In this document: positions 1 to 12,267 of the stretch, piece after piece
Numbering within the stretch: position 1 is the stretch's first letter
Layout: each line of letters starts with the position of its first letter
From: Gonium pectorale
Taxonomy: Eukaryota; Chlorophyta; Chlorophyceae; Chlamydomonadales; Volvocaceae
Assembly: GCA_001584585.1 (NCBI GenBank)
Contig: LSYV01000011.1
Span: forward strand, 560,805 to 624,804
Reading direction: 5' to 3'
Length of the DNA stretch: 64,000 nt
Program-made: the position numbers and the translations under genes
The notes under the pieces: model-generated
The model's input: the letters and a program-made list of their open reading frames with translations, nothing else
Databases searched by the model: none
What the model was told of the DNA's origin: nothing

Positions 1-2420
1 AGGGGCGCCCGCCGAGCGGGGTCCGCGCGTTGGCGGTGTTTCCTGATGACCAGTGCGGCCACCCGGTCCTCGCCACGGCCGTCCAGGAGGTGCGTTTCGA
101 CCGCAGGGTGTGCGCCTGGGATGGTACTGAGATGGTCGGACTGACATCTGAAGCTGTGGTTATGAGCTTCCTGGTGCGCGTTGGCTACAGGAGGCCTCAG
201 ATGGAAGCTCAGCAGCAACGCAACGTCGAGTATGAGCACACAAATTCTCTGCAGCCGTACAACGGCTAGCATCAGCTGCCTTGCGCGCCGACAGCAACCC
301 GCCCGTTTTTGCTGCCTGCAGGCAGCGGAGGCTTATTGGCTCGCCGCGACGTGCAGTGCAGGGGAGCGGTTTGCGCACATGCTGGGGCTGTGGGACTGGC
401 TGGCCAAATTACCGCCATCCGGCTGGCAGGTGCGCGCCTCTGTCTACTTGTGATGGCCTGCGAAGAGTGCGGACCGGGGCTTATCAGTTTGACGGCTGTT
501 CTGTGGGCTGTACCGTGGAGTGGCGCATCCGGGGCTGCGGGCCCGTGTATGTGTATGTGACAGGGGCGTACGGTGATTCCCTTATGGCTGGTCTTCTGTT
601 GAAGCTCCGGATTCGGCTAGCTGCGCCTTGCAGCACTTCGCAATGCAACTAAGCACTTCAATTGCACAGTTAACGTTGCTCGCAACAAGGATGTGGGTAA
701 AATCTGATGTTATGGAGCGTGCGTGGGGCGTGTGGACAAAGAAGGGCCCTCAGTAGGCCGTCATGCGGCACTACGGACGGGTATGCTTGCGAAGAGGAGA
801 TGAAGAGGGTCCGATCTTATGGACTGGTAGCAAACATGACCTCATTCATGCAATATGGTGCATATATCAGCAGCCATGTGAGTTCTATCATGATTCCGAC
901 ACAAGCTCTCGGCGCACTGGCCCGCGGGTCATGGATTACCCGGGACCTCCCCACCATGCTGGCCACGCTACGCGCAGCTGTGACTACGATGGCAACACCA
1001 CCACGATGTCGGTGCTGTGATGTGCGAGCGTGTGAGCGCTAGCGGGCGTGTATATGTGTTCCCAGCATGCGGTCTACAGTGGCATGAGGGGCTATAAAGT
1101 AAAGCGTGGGCACGAGCGCAGTATACCTTAACTGATTAAAGCATGGCAGCTCCATGGGAGCTGCTAATCAGGCGCACGGGATGCTGGACCTCTAGCTTCG
1201 GGGACAGGGGCAGATACTGTTCATGGTGCGGTTTCCGGTAGCTTTGAGCCGTGCATGTCGGTCGGCAAGCCATCCGTCTACATGCTCGCAGGGCGGGTGG
1301 TAGGCCTTACTGGCATGCTTTCTACCCGGCATTATCAAGCCGCTTTAGCGCTGTAAACTCCATTTCACCGTCAGTACTGCAGGTATGTCGACCCTTCCCA
1401 TAGTCGTGAACGGCGGATGGCCTTGCGGCCGAAAAGCTGTGTCTTCAGCGGAAAGTGTCTGCAAGCAGTCCATAACTGCCGCAGCACGGTTCCTAAATCT
1501 TAAGGCTTGCTTCAAAAACGAGAACCAGAAATGGGGATGCTCCTCGTGCGGGCAGCGCACTGCCAGGGCCTTATGGACACCAACTCCCTGCAGGCAGCTA
1601 TTCTGCTGACACACCGGGAGGGCCCGTCTGCTCGTATACCTCGCCCGCCATGTCCTGTACTCGGCGCCCTGCTGGAAACATCACATCCTCGGGTGTGTAT
1701 GTCCGCCTGCGTTCCCCGTTTCTGGTTCTCTTTTTTTTTGCAACCACCTGTGGCTGGACTGAGGTAGCGGGACAGCCCTGCAGCTCAATCATTCCTTTCG
1801 GCGCACTCCAGGACTCTCGATCCCAGAATGCAACGTGACCGTTGAGTTTGGCCACGCGCGCCGGAAGTCAGCCGACATGGCCAGTGCCAAACAGGGGACA
1901 CACGAGCATGGGCTCGACGCTGTAGGGAACAGCTATGCACCTCGCAAAGCCGTTCTTTCCCTGGTCTGTGCAATACCTAGCCCGAGCCCCAACCTGCCAA
2001 CCGCCCTGACAGCTGCCATGGTGCACCGAGCAGTCCCGTTGCAAGCACCATGGTACCCAGAGGTTCGGAAAGCCCTAGATTCTTCATAGTAGTAGTGGCA
2101 GCTGCAGACTGGGAAGAAGTCGGGATGTGCGAACTCTCGGCGTGACGGTGCGAATACGGCTACAGTGGTAGTTGAGGAGCCCTTCACCATCTACACTCAT
2201 CTACTTGTACACTATTACAAGCGTACGCTAATACAAACGCCTTTGCTTCCTTTCTTTGACTCTGACTTGACAGCTTTGACCCGAACCCCGGGACGCACAT
2301 TCGCCCCTAACACGCAGTCACAAACGCATTACCGCTTTAACAGTGAACTAGAATTCCTCGGAAGGCCTGCGAAGCGTCATAACGAGAACTGACCGACGAG
2401 CAGCCTACCCCGCCCCCAAG
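1..2420. other. Left flank with no confident gene
   Basis: No exon chain could be supported here. An open plus-strand frame runs from the window edge to about position 269 and could be the last exon of a gene starting outside the window, but it matches no family I know. The rest has only short overlapping frames. A repeat copy near 1608-1740 is listed separately. The last few hundred bases should contain the promoter and 5' UTR of the ankyrin gene that starts at 2421. Confidence 0.4.
1520..1730. repeat. Short inverted-repeat element, copy of a dispersed repeat
   Basis: Arms at 1520-1536 and 1714-1730 are inverted copies with one mismatch in 17 and are followed by A-rich and T-rich runs, as in a small non-autonomous DNA element. 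Inside, 1608-1700 closely matches 36153-36240 in the same orientation, and 33935-34040 and about 27893-27940 in the opposite orientation. Frames across the copies share a peptide resembling AGEVYEQTGPPGVS, which may be chance or a transposon remnant. Family unknown. Confidence 0.55.
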
Positions 2421-4716
2421 ATGCAGCCTATCACTCCAATACTTCTAAAAATCAGCGCTGAAGCTGCGCTCCTTCCAACGCTAGTGCTAGGCAGAGCCTT
2501 GTTCGACCCTGCAACCCTTCATGTGTCCGTCGAGGGTGGGGCGCAGCCAGCACCTGCATTGCAGCTCGATACCAGCGACACTCAGGACTCAGATTCAGCG
2601 TCAGAGGAGGTAGGCTCGAGGTTCAGAGGACGTGTGAACATTTTCCCGCCTGTTCAGTATCCGCTTCAGATGCCTGTGTCTCCTATGCTGATGACCGCAA
2701 GCCTTATGCCTGCAGGCATGGTATCAGGTCTTCTCCACGGCTGGTGTCATAGGAGGCGTGGTCGAACGGGGGCTTTGTCCCACGGCTACAGACCTAGCTC
2801 TCCTGCTTCTACCTGACTGCGAGCCCGTGGTCTCGCACAGCGGCCTACAACCCAACTCGTGCCAGTCGGCCAGCTGCGACGAGGGGGTTGAGCAGCGCGT
2901 GCAGGAGGTGCTGCAACATGCCTCACGCATGGGCCTCAACACGACGACGTCCCGCCAGAGCGGGCTCGAGACGAGCAATGATCTACACTGCTGCAGCGAT
3001 TTCGCCAGCACAAGTGGGCCCGCGACCGGCAACGCCACAGCGGCTGGCGCTACTGCAGCGCCAGGACGGTCCTGTGCGCGCCACTCGCGGCTGGCTTCCT
3101 TCCTCAACGCTGCGCTCATCCGTGCCAGTCGCCTTGGCCGCTCTCGCGTCGTTAAAATGCTGCTGGCGAACGGTGCAGACCCTAACGCTGCGGGGCCGGA
3201 TGGCCTTTCGGCTCTTGCCGAGGCGTGCAGCAGGTGCGCGTCGTTCGTAGGCTCATGGAACCTTCTGCTGTGCAAACATTGTTGTAAAGGGAACAACCCT
3301 ATGTGCGACCATAGGGTTTGTGGATGCCTTGATTTGCCCTTCATGAAGGCCCCGCGCCTGTCGCGCAGTCATTGTTGTTTCTTAGGGCCAACAGTAAGTC
3401 GTGAGGCTCCTGTGCCGTTCCAACTTTCTGCAACCCTTCCTGTCCCGTCATATGGATTGCAGTGGCAATGCGGACACGGTCCGACTCCTCGTGGATGCTG
3501 GTGCTGCCGTGGACGGCGCCAGCACTGCGAGCCTGGCGCCAGGCCAAGGGCTTATCAGCACCGGCGATCCCTGCCCGCCAGCAAGAGCCGCCTTCTCGCC
3601 CTTTCCTGTGCTGGGCAGTTCGGGCTCCTGGCGCCAACCAAGCGGCATGGGCTCCTCGGTGCTGGAGGCCCACACCCCCTTAATTGCCCTGCCTAGTGCC
3701 CTGGCAGCCGCCGTTGCCGCCGCTGCTGCTGCTCCGTCCGGTGGCCACCTCAGCGCCAAGCGCAAGCGCCGCAGCAGCGACGCCGACGGGGCGGGTGGTT
3801 TACGTGGCGGGGGCGCCGACGCCATGCCGGCCGGGCCCGCGGCGGCGGAGCCCGTACCCCCGCCCCACATGCAGTCGTGGAAGCAGTGGGCCTGCAGCCC
3901 GACTAACAGCGCCCCATGCAGCTACCTGCACTCTCTCACCAGCTCTCTGCTGGAGGGCCCGCCGCCACTGACCCCCGTTGCCGACGGCGTCAGCGGTGGT
4001 GCGCCCACGCAGCAGCGCCTCCCACCGCTCCCACCTATGCCGATGCTGCCGCCCATGCCGTCGGCCTCAGCCGTGCCGCTGTCCGGACCTCTCAGTCTGC
4101 TGGCGAGGCCACGCCCTGCCTCACCGCTGATGGCCGCGTGCAAGAGCGGTCACGCAGGCGCGGTGTCGCTGCTTCTGTCCCGTGGCGCTCGCGTGGACAC
4201 GACCTACGGGTCGGAGCTGGTGATGGCCGTGAGCGTAGACGTGGTGGACGCGCTGCTGACGTCAGTGCCCGCACTGTCGGCGCACTTGGGGCGTGCGCTG
4301 GTGGCGGCGGCCGGCGCCAACCGGCTGGGCGTCGTGTGCGCGCTGCTGAGGCACGGGGCCGACCCGCTACACGAGAACGGCGTGGCGCTCTGCGAGGCCG
4401 CCTACCAGGTACGTTGACCAAAACGCAGGAGCTTGGGGCGTTCTGGAGCGTTGGAAGCAGGGAACTGACTGTGGTTGCCAAAGTGCTGTAATCCGACATA
4501 CCGGTATTCCACCATTAGGCCTGAAGGCTGCCATCAACGTTCCGTGCTTTCCTACCGCAGAATCACCGCGCTGTGCTGGAGGCTCTGCTAAAGGCGGGTG
4601 GACCCCGTATGTACGGCAGCGCGGCTGTCGGCAACGCACTCAAGCTGGCGAGGCGCTGGGGCCGCGATGACGTGGCCGAGACCCTCGCCACGCTGCAGCA
4701 CCGAGTGGACCTGTAA
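2421..4716 (+). CDS. Ankyrin-repeat protein, 4 exons
   Basis: Exons 2421-2609, 2716-3233, 3463-4408 and 4561-4716 join in frame (phases 0, 2, 0) to about 602 aa ending in TAA. Two ankyrin blocks are visible. The first, around residues 194-250, contains VVKMLLANGADPNAAG and, across intron 2, VRLLVDAGAAVDG. The second, residues 455-600, contains AVSLLLSRGARVD, VVCALLRHGADPL and AVLEALLKAGG. Between them lies a long Ala/Pro/Gly-rich, probably disordered stretch with a basic cluster KRKRR that could be a nuclear localisation signal. Ankyrin repeats bind other proteins; no catalytic domain is visible, so partner and pathway are unknown. The ATG at 2421 is the first in the open exon 1 frame. The gene converges on QCR7. 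Confidence 0.8.
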
Positions 4717-5911
4717 ACAATGTCCCTTCCTGTGGGCTGGCCAAGGCAGGGCATGGAAGTGTGGACTGTGATTGTTTCACCGGCGAGGATCCTGGTGGAA
4801 TTTCTGCAGCTATCGCACGCAGTTCGCACTTAGTTCGCACTTATGTTTGCGTTACACGTAGAACACTATGGGTGTGTGGTGCGGCGGCCGGTTGCCATTC
4901 ACCGCTGACGCCCTTTCCTTGGCATGAAGCTGACTGCGCAACACCCTTCTTTCCTTCCTTCCTGACGGCGCGGAGTGTGCTGAGGTTGTACCAGCGCTGA
5001 CAACTGCTTCAATTCATCATTAGCTGCGACCTTCGTGAGTTGGGAGGACTTGGCAAAGCGCTCATTGCTGTTGTAGAATCGAAGTGCTTTGCGCTGACCA
5101 GCTGCATCAGCATGCGGGGCGCGGAGGGTGCTGGGTCATTTTCAAGTGCTTTCTGAACCCAAATACCCAAATTGCAGCTTCGGGATGTGACCATCCCTTC
5201 CTGTACATTCAACTAGTTGTGTCGGGGAAGTACGGCGTCGTGCTCCCCATGTGTGGGTACATGTGCTTCCCCGTGTGTGCGGCGTTACCTGGGGCACTTT
5301 GCGTTGGTCTGAATCTTCATATTCGTACTCTCTTCCGCGCTATTGCGCGTGGGCCAGTCTGCCTAGGATTATTTTGACTGGCTCTCTTTAACACATCTGC
5401 ACCAGGCCGGGTGCAATATCTGCTAATAACAGTGTGTGCACAGTGTTGATGTCTATTATGTTTTGCCGTTACACGGCGCAATTTTGTGTGCATCCTGGCA
5501 CGTCGAGGGCAGTGAGGTTGCAATGTGCTTCTACCTTGGTCCTTGGCACGTTGGCAAGACGATGGCATGGCCGCTGCACGAGAGACGTGGTTATTGCACG
5601 TCTCGGGGCAGTCCGTCAGGTGGAAAGGTGTGTGCGTGGTACTTGTGTGGTGGTGGAGTGTGTACGACTGGTGCGAGTCGGTGCTCGGGCGTACGACCTG
5701 CATATGGAGGGGGCCAAGGGAACTGCGCGGCTAAAACGTGGGCTATTTGCAGTTGCAGCTTAGCCCGCTCCGTTCGCGGGGACGGGTGTATGTGTGCATG
5801 TTGGTGGTATAATACGTTGGATCAGTCTTCAAGAGGAGTACGACCGGCAGTCCCCGCAGTTGGGGACGCCTAATATAGGGATTTATAGGTGTTAGGTCTT
5901 CGCGGAAAATT

Positions 5912-5916
5912 TGTAA
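5912..5916 (+). terminator. Candidate polyadenylation signal of the ankyrin gene
   Basis: TGTAA, the green-algal polyadenylation signal, lies about 1.2 kb after the ankyrin stop. It is chosen because no independent TGTAA was seen closer. Confidence 0.35.
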
Positions 5917-6389
5917 CGTGTCATTTCTACACGAGCTCCCCTTCGGCTTCCCGTTATCAAAGCGGCACCAGGGGAGAGCGGCACGTGTTGATTGCATTCG
6001 CAGCTGACTTGTCAGCCAGCGGGTTAAAGCGGCTTGATTGAACCCTCCTGGAATCTGCCGTACTTGTCTGCTTATCATAGACGGGGAGCGACGAGTTTTG
6101 TGGGACCGACCAACGCATAGCTGCAACTGCCCGCATCGTCCGCACCGCCTGGGGGGTTCATTCCTGATCCTGGAGGCTGCACACAGGCGTGGAAGTTGTG
6201 CCGCAGTAAGCTGCAGCTGCAAGCGTTATCGTACATCTTCAACCAGCTAGACAAGCCCAATCCTCCTGACATACACAAGATCCAGCTGCCCTGTTCACAT
6301 GCGTATCCAGAGAATCGCATGTTAATGCCCAGGGGCGCATGGTGCAAGGCTGTTAGCTGCCGAAAGTGCACTGTGAGGACCGGATGCAT

Positions 6390-6394
6390 TTACA
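6390..6394 (-). terminator. Candidate polyadenylation signal of QCR7
   Basis: TTACA on the plus strand, read as TGTAA on the minus strand, lies about 230 bp past the QCR7 stop, a usual distance for algal 3' UTRs. Confidence 0.45.
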
Positions 6395-6621
6395 CGATGC
6401 GTCCGAGACCCAACGACCACCACAACAGGCACGGAAGCCAAGCATTCCAAACCTTTCTTTGTTCACCTAGCCTCTAAAAAAAACAGTCCTGTAAGCATTG
6501 CCGCTGTCTCGGCCGACCCTCCGGCTCCAACACTGACTACTACCACAAAGGAACCACTGCCCGCTCCAAGTGAGGATAAGCCATTCCCGCTCCGAGCATC
6601 TGCGTCGCCTCTACGATCCGC

Positions 6622-7213
6622 TCAGTAGTAGATGCGAGTGTAAGGCGCGGGGGTGCCCAGCTGGGCGCGCTCGCGGCGCTCCGCGCGCACCTCCTCGAGC
6701 GCCTCCTGCGAAACACATGAAACACACGGGACGAGCACTCTGGGTGACGGCTTCACCCACCCCTTTCCCGGCCAGCGGATTGCAGCACACCTGCAGGTAG
6801 GGCAGCTCCGGCGTCTGCTTCGCGAGCAGCTCCTTGGGGAGCGCCTCATGCTTGCACGACAGGTCCAGCGCGCGGCGTAGGCGGCAGTTCCGCGCAACAA
6901 TCACATCTGGCGGAAGCCGCCGAAGCGCCTCGGCCACATCCTGCACCCGAAAGCAAAATTGTAAGCGGGGTCGCGACGACCCGAACCATGAACAACTCTC
7001 ACCTCGTCCTTAAGGGGGTCCTGAAGGTCGTCAAAGCGAAGACCATACTTTGCGAGCTTGTGGCCAACCGCAGCGCGGTAGGAGGTCGCCAGGCTCTTGT
7101 AGAGCGGCAGCGCGAGCTGCTTTAGCTGTGGACAGACAAGCAGGGTAGATTTATGTGACGGACTATGCATAATAGCGTAAGCAATGAGCTGCAAAGCCTA
7201 CCAGCGAGGTCAT
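6622..7213 (-). CDS. Cytochrome bc1 complex 14 kDa subunit (QCR7/UCRB family), 5 exons or fewer
   Basis: Exons on the minus strand are 7213-7202, 7125-7003, 6940-6791 and 6705-6622. All introns are phase 0, with GT..AG borders, giving 122 aa, the normal length for this subunit. The first exon encodes only four residues. Family landmarks are the block KYGLRFDDLQDP, then EALRRLPPDVIVARNCRLRRA, a central ALDLSCKHE, and the C-terminal stretch with ERRERAQLGTPAPY. The protein is a matrix-side subunit of mitochondrial respiratory complex III that helps assembly and stabilises cytochrome b; it has no cofactor and no cleaved presequence. The gene is convergent with the ankyrin gene and divergent from the RAP gene starting at 7727. 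Confidence 0.9.
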
Positions 7214-7726
7214 GTTCCGCTACAATCACGCCCACGATTGTTGTTGCTTCGTTTGGCCTTCCTGCGACGCCAAGCTATCGACCGTTTACCGGTGCAAGTT
7301 GCCGAGGTCTGCCTGCACCAATTCCACTCCGCTCGCATGACGACGACGCACGGCACGTACAGTACTAGTTAGGCCTTCCTACAAGGATGGAACATTCCAC
7401 AAATTTTCCATGTTCTGATAATCTTGTTGATGAGTGGGGCCCGAGCGCAAGGCCGGTTGGCGTCAACCCTGCGTGAGCTGCGCGACGCGGGGGTTGCTCG
7501 GGGTCAGCAGCAGGAACTATACAGGTGTGAAACATGTAAAGACTGGCCCACGCCCCTGAGTGGGGTTTTGTCGGGACGCTGAACACGGACAAACCCAAAC
7601 TCCTGCAGGGGTTCGGTCGCCTGCACTGCCGCCATCCAGCAACCTGCAGAGGAGGCATGCAGTTTTTCGCTGCCGCCACAGCATACGCCTTCATATGCTT
7701 GGTCGCCATGCAGCGTCATCGCGCAG
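7214..7726. promoter_or_regulatory. Shared upstream region between QCR7 and the first RAP-domain gene
   Basis: Only 513 bp separate the QCR7 start (-) from the proposed RAP-gene start (+), so promoters and both 5' UTRs must share this stretch. No clear TATA box was recognised. If the RAP gene has an extra 5' exon, the shared region is shorter. Confidence 0.45.
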
Positions 7727-10700
7727 ATGCAGAAAAACAGTTGTTCCGCCATCTGCCATATAGCGGATGCCGCTGTGGCCCGACGCTGGACGCCCGGAGC
7801 CGTTGCAGCTGACTTACCCAGACCCACTGTCGTTGAGGTGGTGGAGGTGCTTCACCTTCTGCTGCAGGCGCGATTCACGTCCCTCCTCACACCTGAGGCT
7901 CTCCTGCCCCAGCCCTGGCTTCAGCAGACGGGTTATGCAGGGCCATACAAGGATATGTCTGGTGGGGCTCAGCACGATGCCGTAATCGACGGTGCGGCCA
8001 TTGAACGACACTCAAATGCCGTTGCGGTCCGCGTTCCTTCTTGCGCCCGCGTGGGTCCACCTGTGTCAACGCCTCTTGCTGAAGCTGATGCACCCGGACT
8101 ACCGAGCAGTGCAGCTGCGGCGGTCGAGGCGTGGCCCACTGCCGCACCAATGTCCTCTCGATCCGCACCGTACGGCTGGGCGTTCCGAGGCCTCACGACG
8201 GGCGGCATGGACGCGCGCTATGCGCGCTCAGGGCTCCTCCGGTGCTCATCCTTTGAGCAGCTCAAGGTATGGTGTTGCGCATCCGTCGCCCTTGATCCCA
8301 GCTCCTGCTTCCGCGGAAAGTCTCGTCGCTTCAGGACCGCAGCGTTTAGCATCGCGCCCCCCGAGGATCGTGAGCCAGTCAACACCTTCGCCGCCGCCGT
8401 CACGCGCGCAGCCATACGCAGCCCCTCTCTGTACGCCTGTGAGCTGCCGCTCCTGTCAGAGCACGGGCCGTACGCGCCTCCATCCGCTGCACAGGAGACC
8501 GTACACCGGCTGGGCACGCTGCGGCCGCTGGACGCGGCGCTGGCGGTCCAGTGCGCGGGGGAGCTGGTGCACCGGGAGGCGGCGCAGGCCACGTCGGCCG
8601 GGGCATTCCGCAAGGCGCCGTGGGCGCGCCAGCGCCAGCCGGCCTGGAGCCTGGCGGCGCACTGCACTGGCGTGGCGCTGGGCGGTAGCACAGATATGGA
8701 AGTGTTGCGGATGATCCTCCGGGTAGGCCAGGGCAGGTGCGAGCGTGCATCCAGAAAGGGTGCACCTTTACGAACCGTGGCAGAAGGGGCCAGGTCCTTG
8801 CTGCGGGGCTTTCTAAATGTGGGAAATGCGTGGCAGTTGCCTGCACGGGTCAGGTAATCTCTGTTGGTTCAACCCACTCCCTCATCATGTGCGCATCACC
8901 GTCTCCCTCGTTACTTCCTTTGCGTATGTCCTACCCCTCCATTCAGGGCTGGACGCTGCTGCGGTTGTTACCGCCCCCAAAGCAGTTAGAGCAGGTCCTG
9001 GAGGCGCTGGTTCCCGGGTCCTCAACTGCGGTGCCCGGGTTGCAGCGTGCTGACCACAACGGACAGCTACAGGTGTCTCTCCCAGGCCGGGTGAACGAGC
9101 CCAACGCCGTTGCCCCTGGCTCACAGTCGGCACCTGCCCAACTTGCTCAGGGTGGGCCAGGGCACTACTCGCCGGCAGAGCTGCCATCTTCACGGCCAGT
9201 CGCCGCCACCGCCCGTCCGCGCTACGGCCGCCTGCACATGGCGACTATCGCCGACCTTGCAGCCCTCGTGCAACCCCTGTCCGAGATGGGCGTCCTGACG
9301 CCTCAGCTTCGAGAGGTCGTCTGCAATGTGGCCATTCGGAGGGCCACATACGAGGCACCGCACGACCTGGCGGCGGCCGCCGTTGCGTTCGGGCGCGCGG
9401 GGCTGACCGACCCACGGGTCGCTGCCGCTCTGCTCTCCGCAGCGGTGCAGCCAGGCTCAGGCGCCAGCGCTGCTGAGGTGGCGGCTCTGCTGCGGCTCTG
9501 CGGCGTGGCTAAGGTGTACGATCACCAGGCCTTCGCGGCGGCAGCGGATCTGCTCCTGAGCCGCGGCGTGGGTGACCTCAGGCTGGCGGAGGTGGCGGCG
9601 GTGGTGCACGCCTTTGCCGCTGGGCGGCACGGGCACGCCATGCTGCTGGACGCACTTGTACTGCGTGGCAGCAGCCTCGTGCGGGAGCTGGCCTACGCCA
9701 GCGGTGCTGCCGCAAGCCAAAGAGGAGAGTCGGACGTGATTCGCGAGCTCGGTAATTCTGTTGCTGAGTTGGGATCGGATGCCTCCCTCCTGGCCTTGGC
9801 AATGCTGGCCCGGGGGTTCCGCGCGCTGCAGTGGGGCCACGAGGGGCTGTTTCGGGACCTGGAGACCGCGTCAGTGCGGCTGTTTGAGGAAGCGGCGGTC
9901 AAGGCCCAGCGACCAGTGCGATCCCCTTGGGCCGCAAAGCGAGCAGCTGCAGAGCGCCCGGCGGTCAAGCAGGCGCCTGAGGGTACCGTGCCCGTGGAGT
10001 CAGTGCAGCTGCAGTCATCACACGGCCACATGCTGGTCAGCTCGCTGGCGACGCTGGTCGAGAGCTTGTCGGACGACGGATCCTGCGTGCCGGGGTTGCT
10101 GCCGGTGCTGCAGACCTGGCTTCCCAGCCTGGCGCCTCACGCGAAGGTGTGTCTACAGCGCGACATTCAAACGGGCGGAACACACCCGCATGCGGGGCAG
10201 CATGATTACCCATCCCTTCCTGCCCGACATGACGCCATGGTTGTTTGCCTTGTTCATGGACCTGAAGGCCCGATCCTTGCGTAAACGTTTGAAGGATCCC
10301 GTTACCACTCCTGCCACTTGTAGTCGCCTGAGCTTCCCGCGCTGGTGAGAGCGCTGGCTGGTGTCCGCCACCGCGACCCGCGGCTCCTGGCGGCTTTAGA
10401 CCAACAAGCGGCAGAGCTGCTGGCGACGGCGATAGCGTGCCAGGACCAGGCTGGAGCAGACCTTCTGGAAGGGGTCCAGTCTGCCGGCACGCAGCGAGGA
10501 GGGGGCGACGGCTTCGTGAGCGAAGTCTCACCGGCAGCTGCCCTGCCGTGGCTGGCCGCTTTCCTGGACGGCGCCGCCAGGCAGCTGGCGTACCCGTGTA
10601 GCCGGACGCTGGCGGTGCTGCTGGGGCAGGGTTCTGGAAGTGGAGGAACTGCCGGCGGCAGCGACCGGGGACTCATCCCGCTGCAGCGCCTCATCGACGC

Positions 10701-11577
10701 TGCAGCTGCTCGTGACGCAGACGCGGAGGCGCGCGGCGAATGGCGCATCCTGACGCCGCATGTCGCCTGCGTGCTCGTGGGCGCGCTTGCCAGCGCTGGT
10801 GCGCTGCGCAGCGAAGCCGTAGTGCGGGCGTGCGCCTGGGTGATACGCGCCGCCCTCGCCCCGCCACCAGCAGCGCCATCACCGTCACACCGGGCACGCT
10901 GGGCAGGCCACTCCACACGCAGCCGCCGCGGCAAAAGTGCCGCTGCCGCCGTGGCTGCGCTGGACCAAGGGGACGCCTGCCATGTCTTCCGCGCCTTCCT
11001 GGCGGCCAGTGACGCGGGTGTGGCGGAGGCGTTTCGGGAAGAGCTGTCATCGCCGCTTGCGGGGAGGCTTTTGGCCGTGGCCAACGACGCCTGGCAAGCC
11101 GCAGAGCTGGGATACGCGCTGCCCCGGGCGCAGCGCATGGCAACGGCGGCTGCGGCATCGCCGCTGCAGCGGCTGCGGGGTGCGGGCGGCGTGTGCGCCC
11201 CCCGGCTGCTGGCTGAGTCGTTGGGGGCGCTGGGTTTGCCCGTGTTTGGGGCTTGCGAGACGCCGGATGGGCAGTTTCGGGTGGAGCAGGGCGTGGGGCT
11301 GGGTGGCAACATGGTGGGGGTGGAGGTTCTGCCAGACAGCGCCTTTGCCGGTCCGGATGATGGGCCAGAAGGAGGAGGCGGGAACCGGCCGGGTACGGGA
11401 GCAACCGCTCCGGTGCTGGTTGGGGACGCTGCGTTCCGCGCGCGCTGTCTGGCAGCTCGCGGCTGGCAGCTGGTTGCGATCCCCGAAAGCATATGGCGGG
11501 CAGCGGAGGCAGGCGGGTCTGATGCGTGCATGGCATTGCTGGACAGTATGCTCTCGGCGGTATCGTGGAGGGCATAG
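7727..11577 (+). CDS. RAP-domain organelle RNA-binding protein 1, 3 exons
   Basis: Exons 7727-8722, 8947-10146 and 10324-11577 join in phase 0 to about 1149 aa. The body is Ala/Leu-rich with helical repeats such as LPALVRALAGVRHRDPRLLA, resembling OPR/FASTK-type repeats. The C-terminal 110 residues (about 1030-1140) look like a RAP domain, ending in the typical CLAARGWQLVAIPESIW. Such proteins bind and stabilise, process or activate specific chloroplast or mitochondrial transcripts. The ATG at 7727 opens the exon 1 frame, but exon 1 is unconvincing before about 7955 and an upstream exon is possible. A GAG at 10330-10332 is an alternative acceptor for exon 3. The RNA target is unknown. Confidence 0.72.
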
Positions 11578-12267
11578 TGCACGAATGGGTGGCCGAGGCG
11601 GGCGATGATGGATCCTTTGTTTGCGCACGGTTTTGACTCATATCGTATGATACCTGGGCGGGAGCTATGGGTCCTGGAAAGCTGTAATAGCTGTATTCCT
11701 GATGGCATCGTGGTCCACAAGACTGCTGGACACGTCTTGCCTTTCTCCACGCACCGGGGTGTTCCGCCCTTCCTTCTTGCACACCCTACGCACAACCGAC
11801 GGCCCCGGCCCCGAAGCGGTAGCGCTCCAGTGGAGCACCTCGTTATATATCCCAGATGGCCACCCGAAGCTCCGAGTTGTCCCGTGTTTCGCTAAGTGCA
11901 GATGTGGTCACTTGCTATCCGCCCGATGTCTAGTACGCATACTTGCAGAATTTGAGACAGCCTTGTCCAGGTCCCCAGCAAGCAAGCTCCAAATGAGCAA
12001 GCCTATACGGCTACAAAGCGTATTCGGCATGAATATTGAAGTAACCGTAACGCCCGTAGACCTCCTCCGCGAGAGATGCACGGCAAGTGAATGCACGGCT
12101 AGTTCCCTTAGGCGCTTGCAGCCGGGCATGTTGCAGACTCCACAAGTTGACGATCACTAAGGGTTAGGTCGCATGCCGTCGATTTGGGTGATTAAAGCAA
12201 GGTTGGAGCACTCTACTACGCTCTGCCCAGCTTAACTGATCGTGTAAAGATGATTAATGCATGAGCT
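11578..12267. other. Intergenic region between the two RAP genes
   Basis: Only short frames are present. It holds the 3' UTR of RAP gene 1, with a TGTAA at 11683-11687 about 106 bp after the stop, and the upstream region of RAP gene 2. Confidence 0.45.
11683..11687 (+). terminator. Candidate polyadenylation signal of RAP gene 1
   Basis: TGTAA about 106 bp after the stop codon at 11575-11577. Confidence 0.45.

Larger units (their letters stand above)
4717..6621. other. Convergent 3' UTR / intergenic region
   Basis: This lies between the stops of two convergent genes, the ankyrin gene (+) and QCR7 (-). Only short frames are present. The first TGTAA after the ankyrin stop, other than one overlapping the stop itself, is at 5912-5916, which would give a 1.2 kb 3' UTR. 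A TTACA (TGTAA on the minus strand) at 6390-6394 suits QCR7. Confidence 0.5.

Noticed and set aside
2724..3344. Long minus-strand frame opposite the ankyrin gene
   Set aside because: The plus strand carries clear ankyrin repeats and consistent splicing here. The antisense frame is Arg/Ala/Ser-rich and typical of a GC-rich shadow.
10302..11795. A 497-codon minus-strand frame
   Set aside because: It lies opposite the RAP-domain exon of RAP gene 1 and has the Arg/Ser/Pro-rich composition of an antisense shadow.
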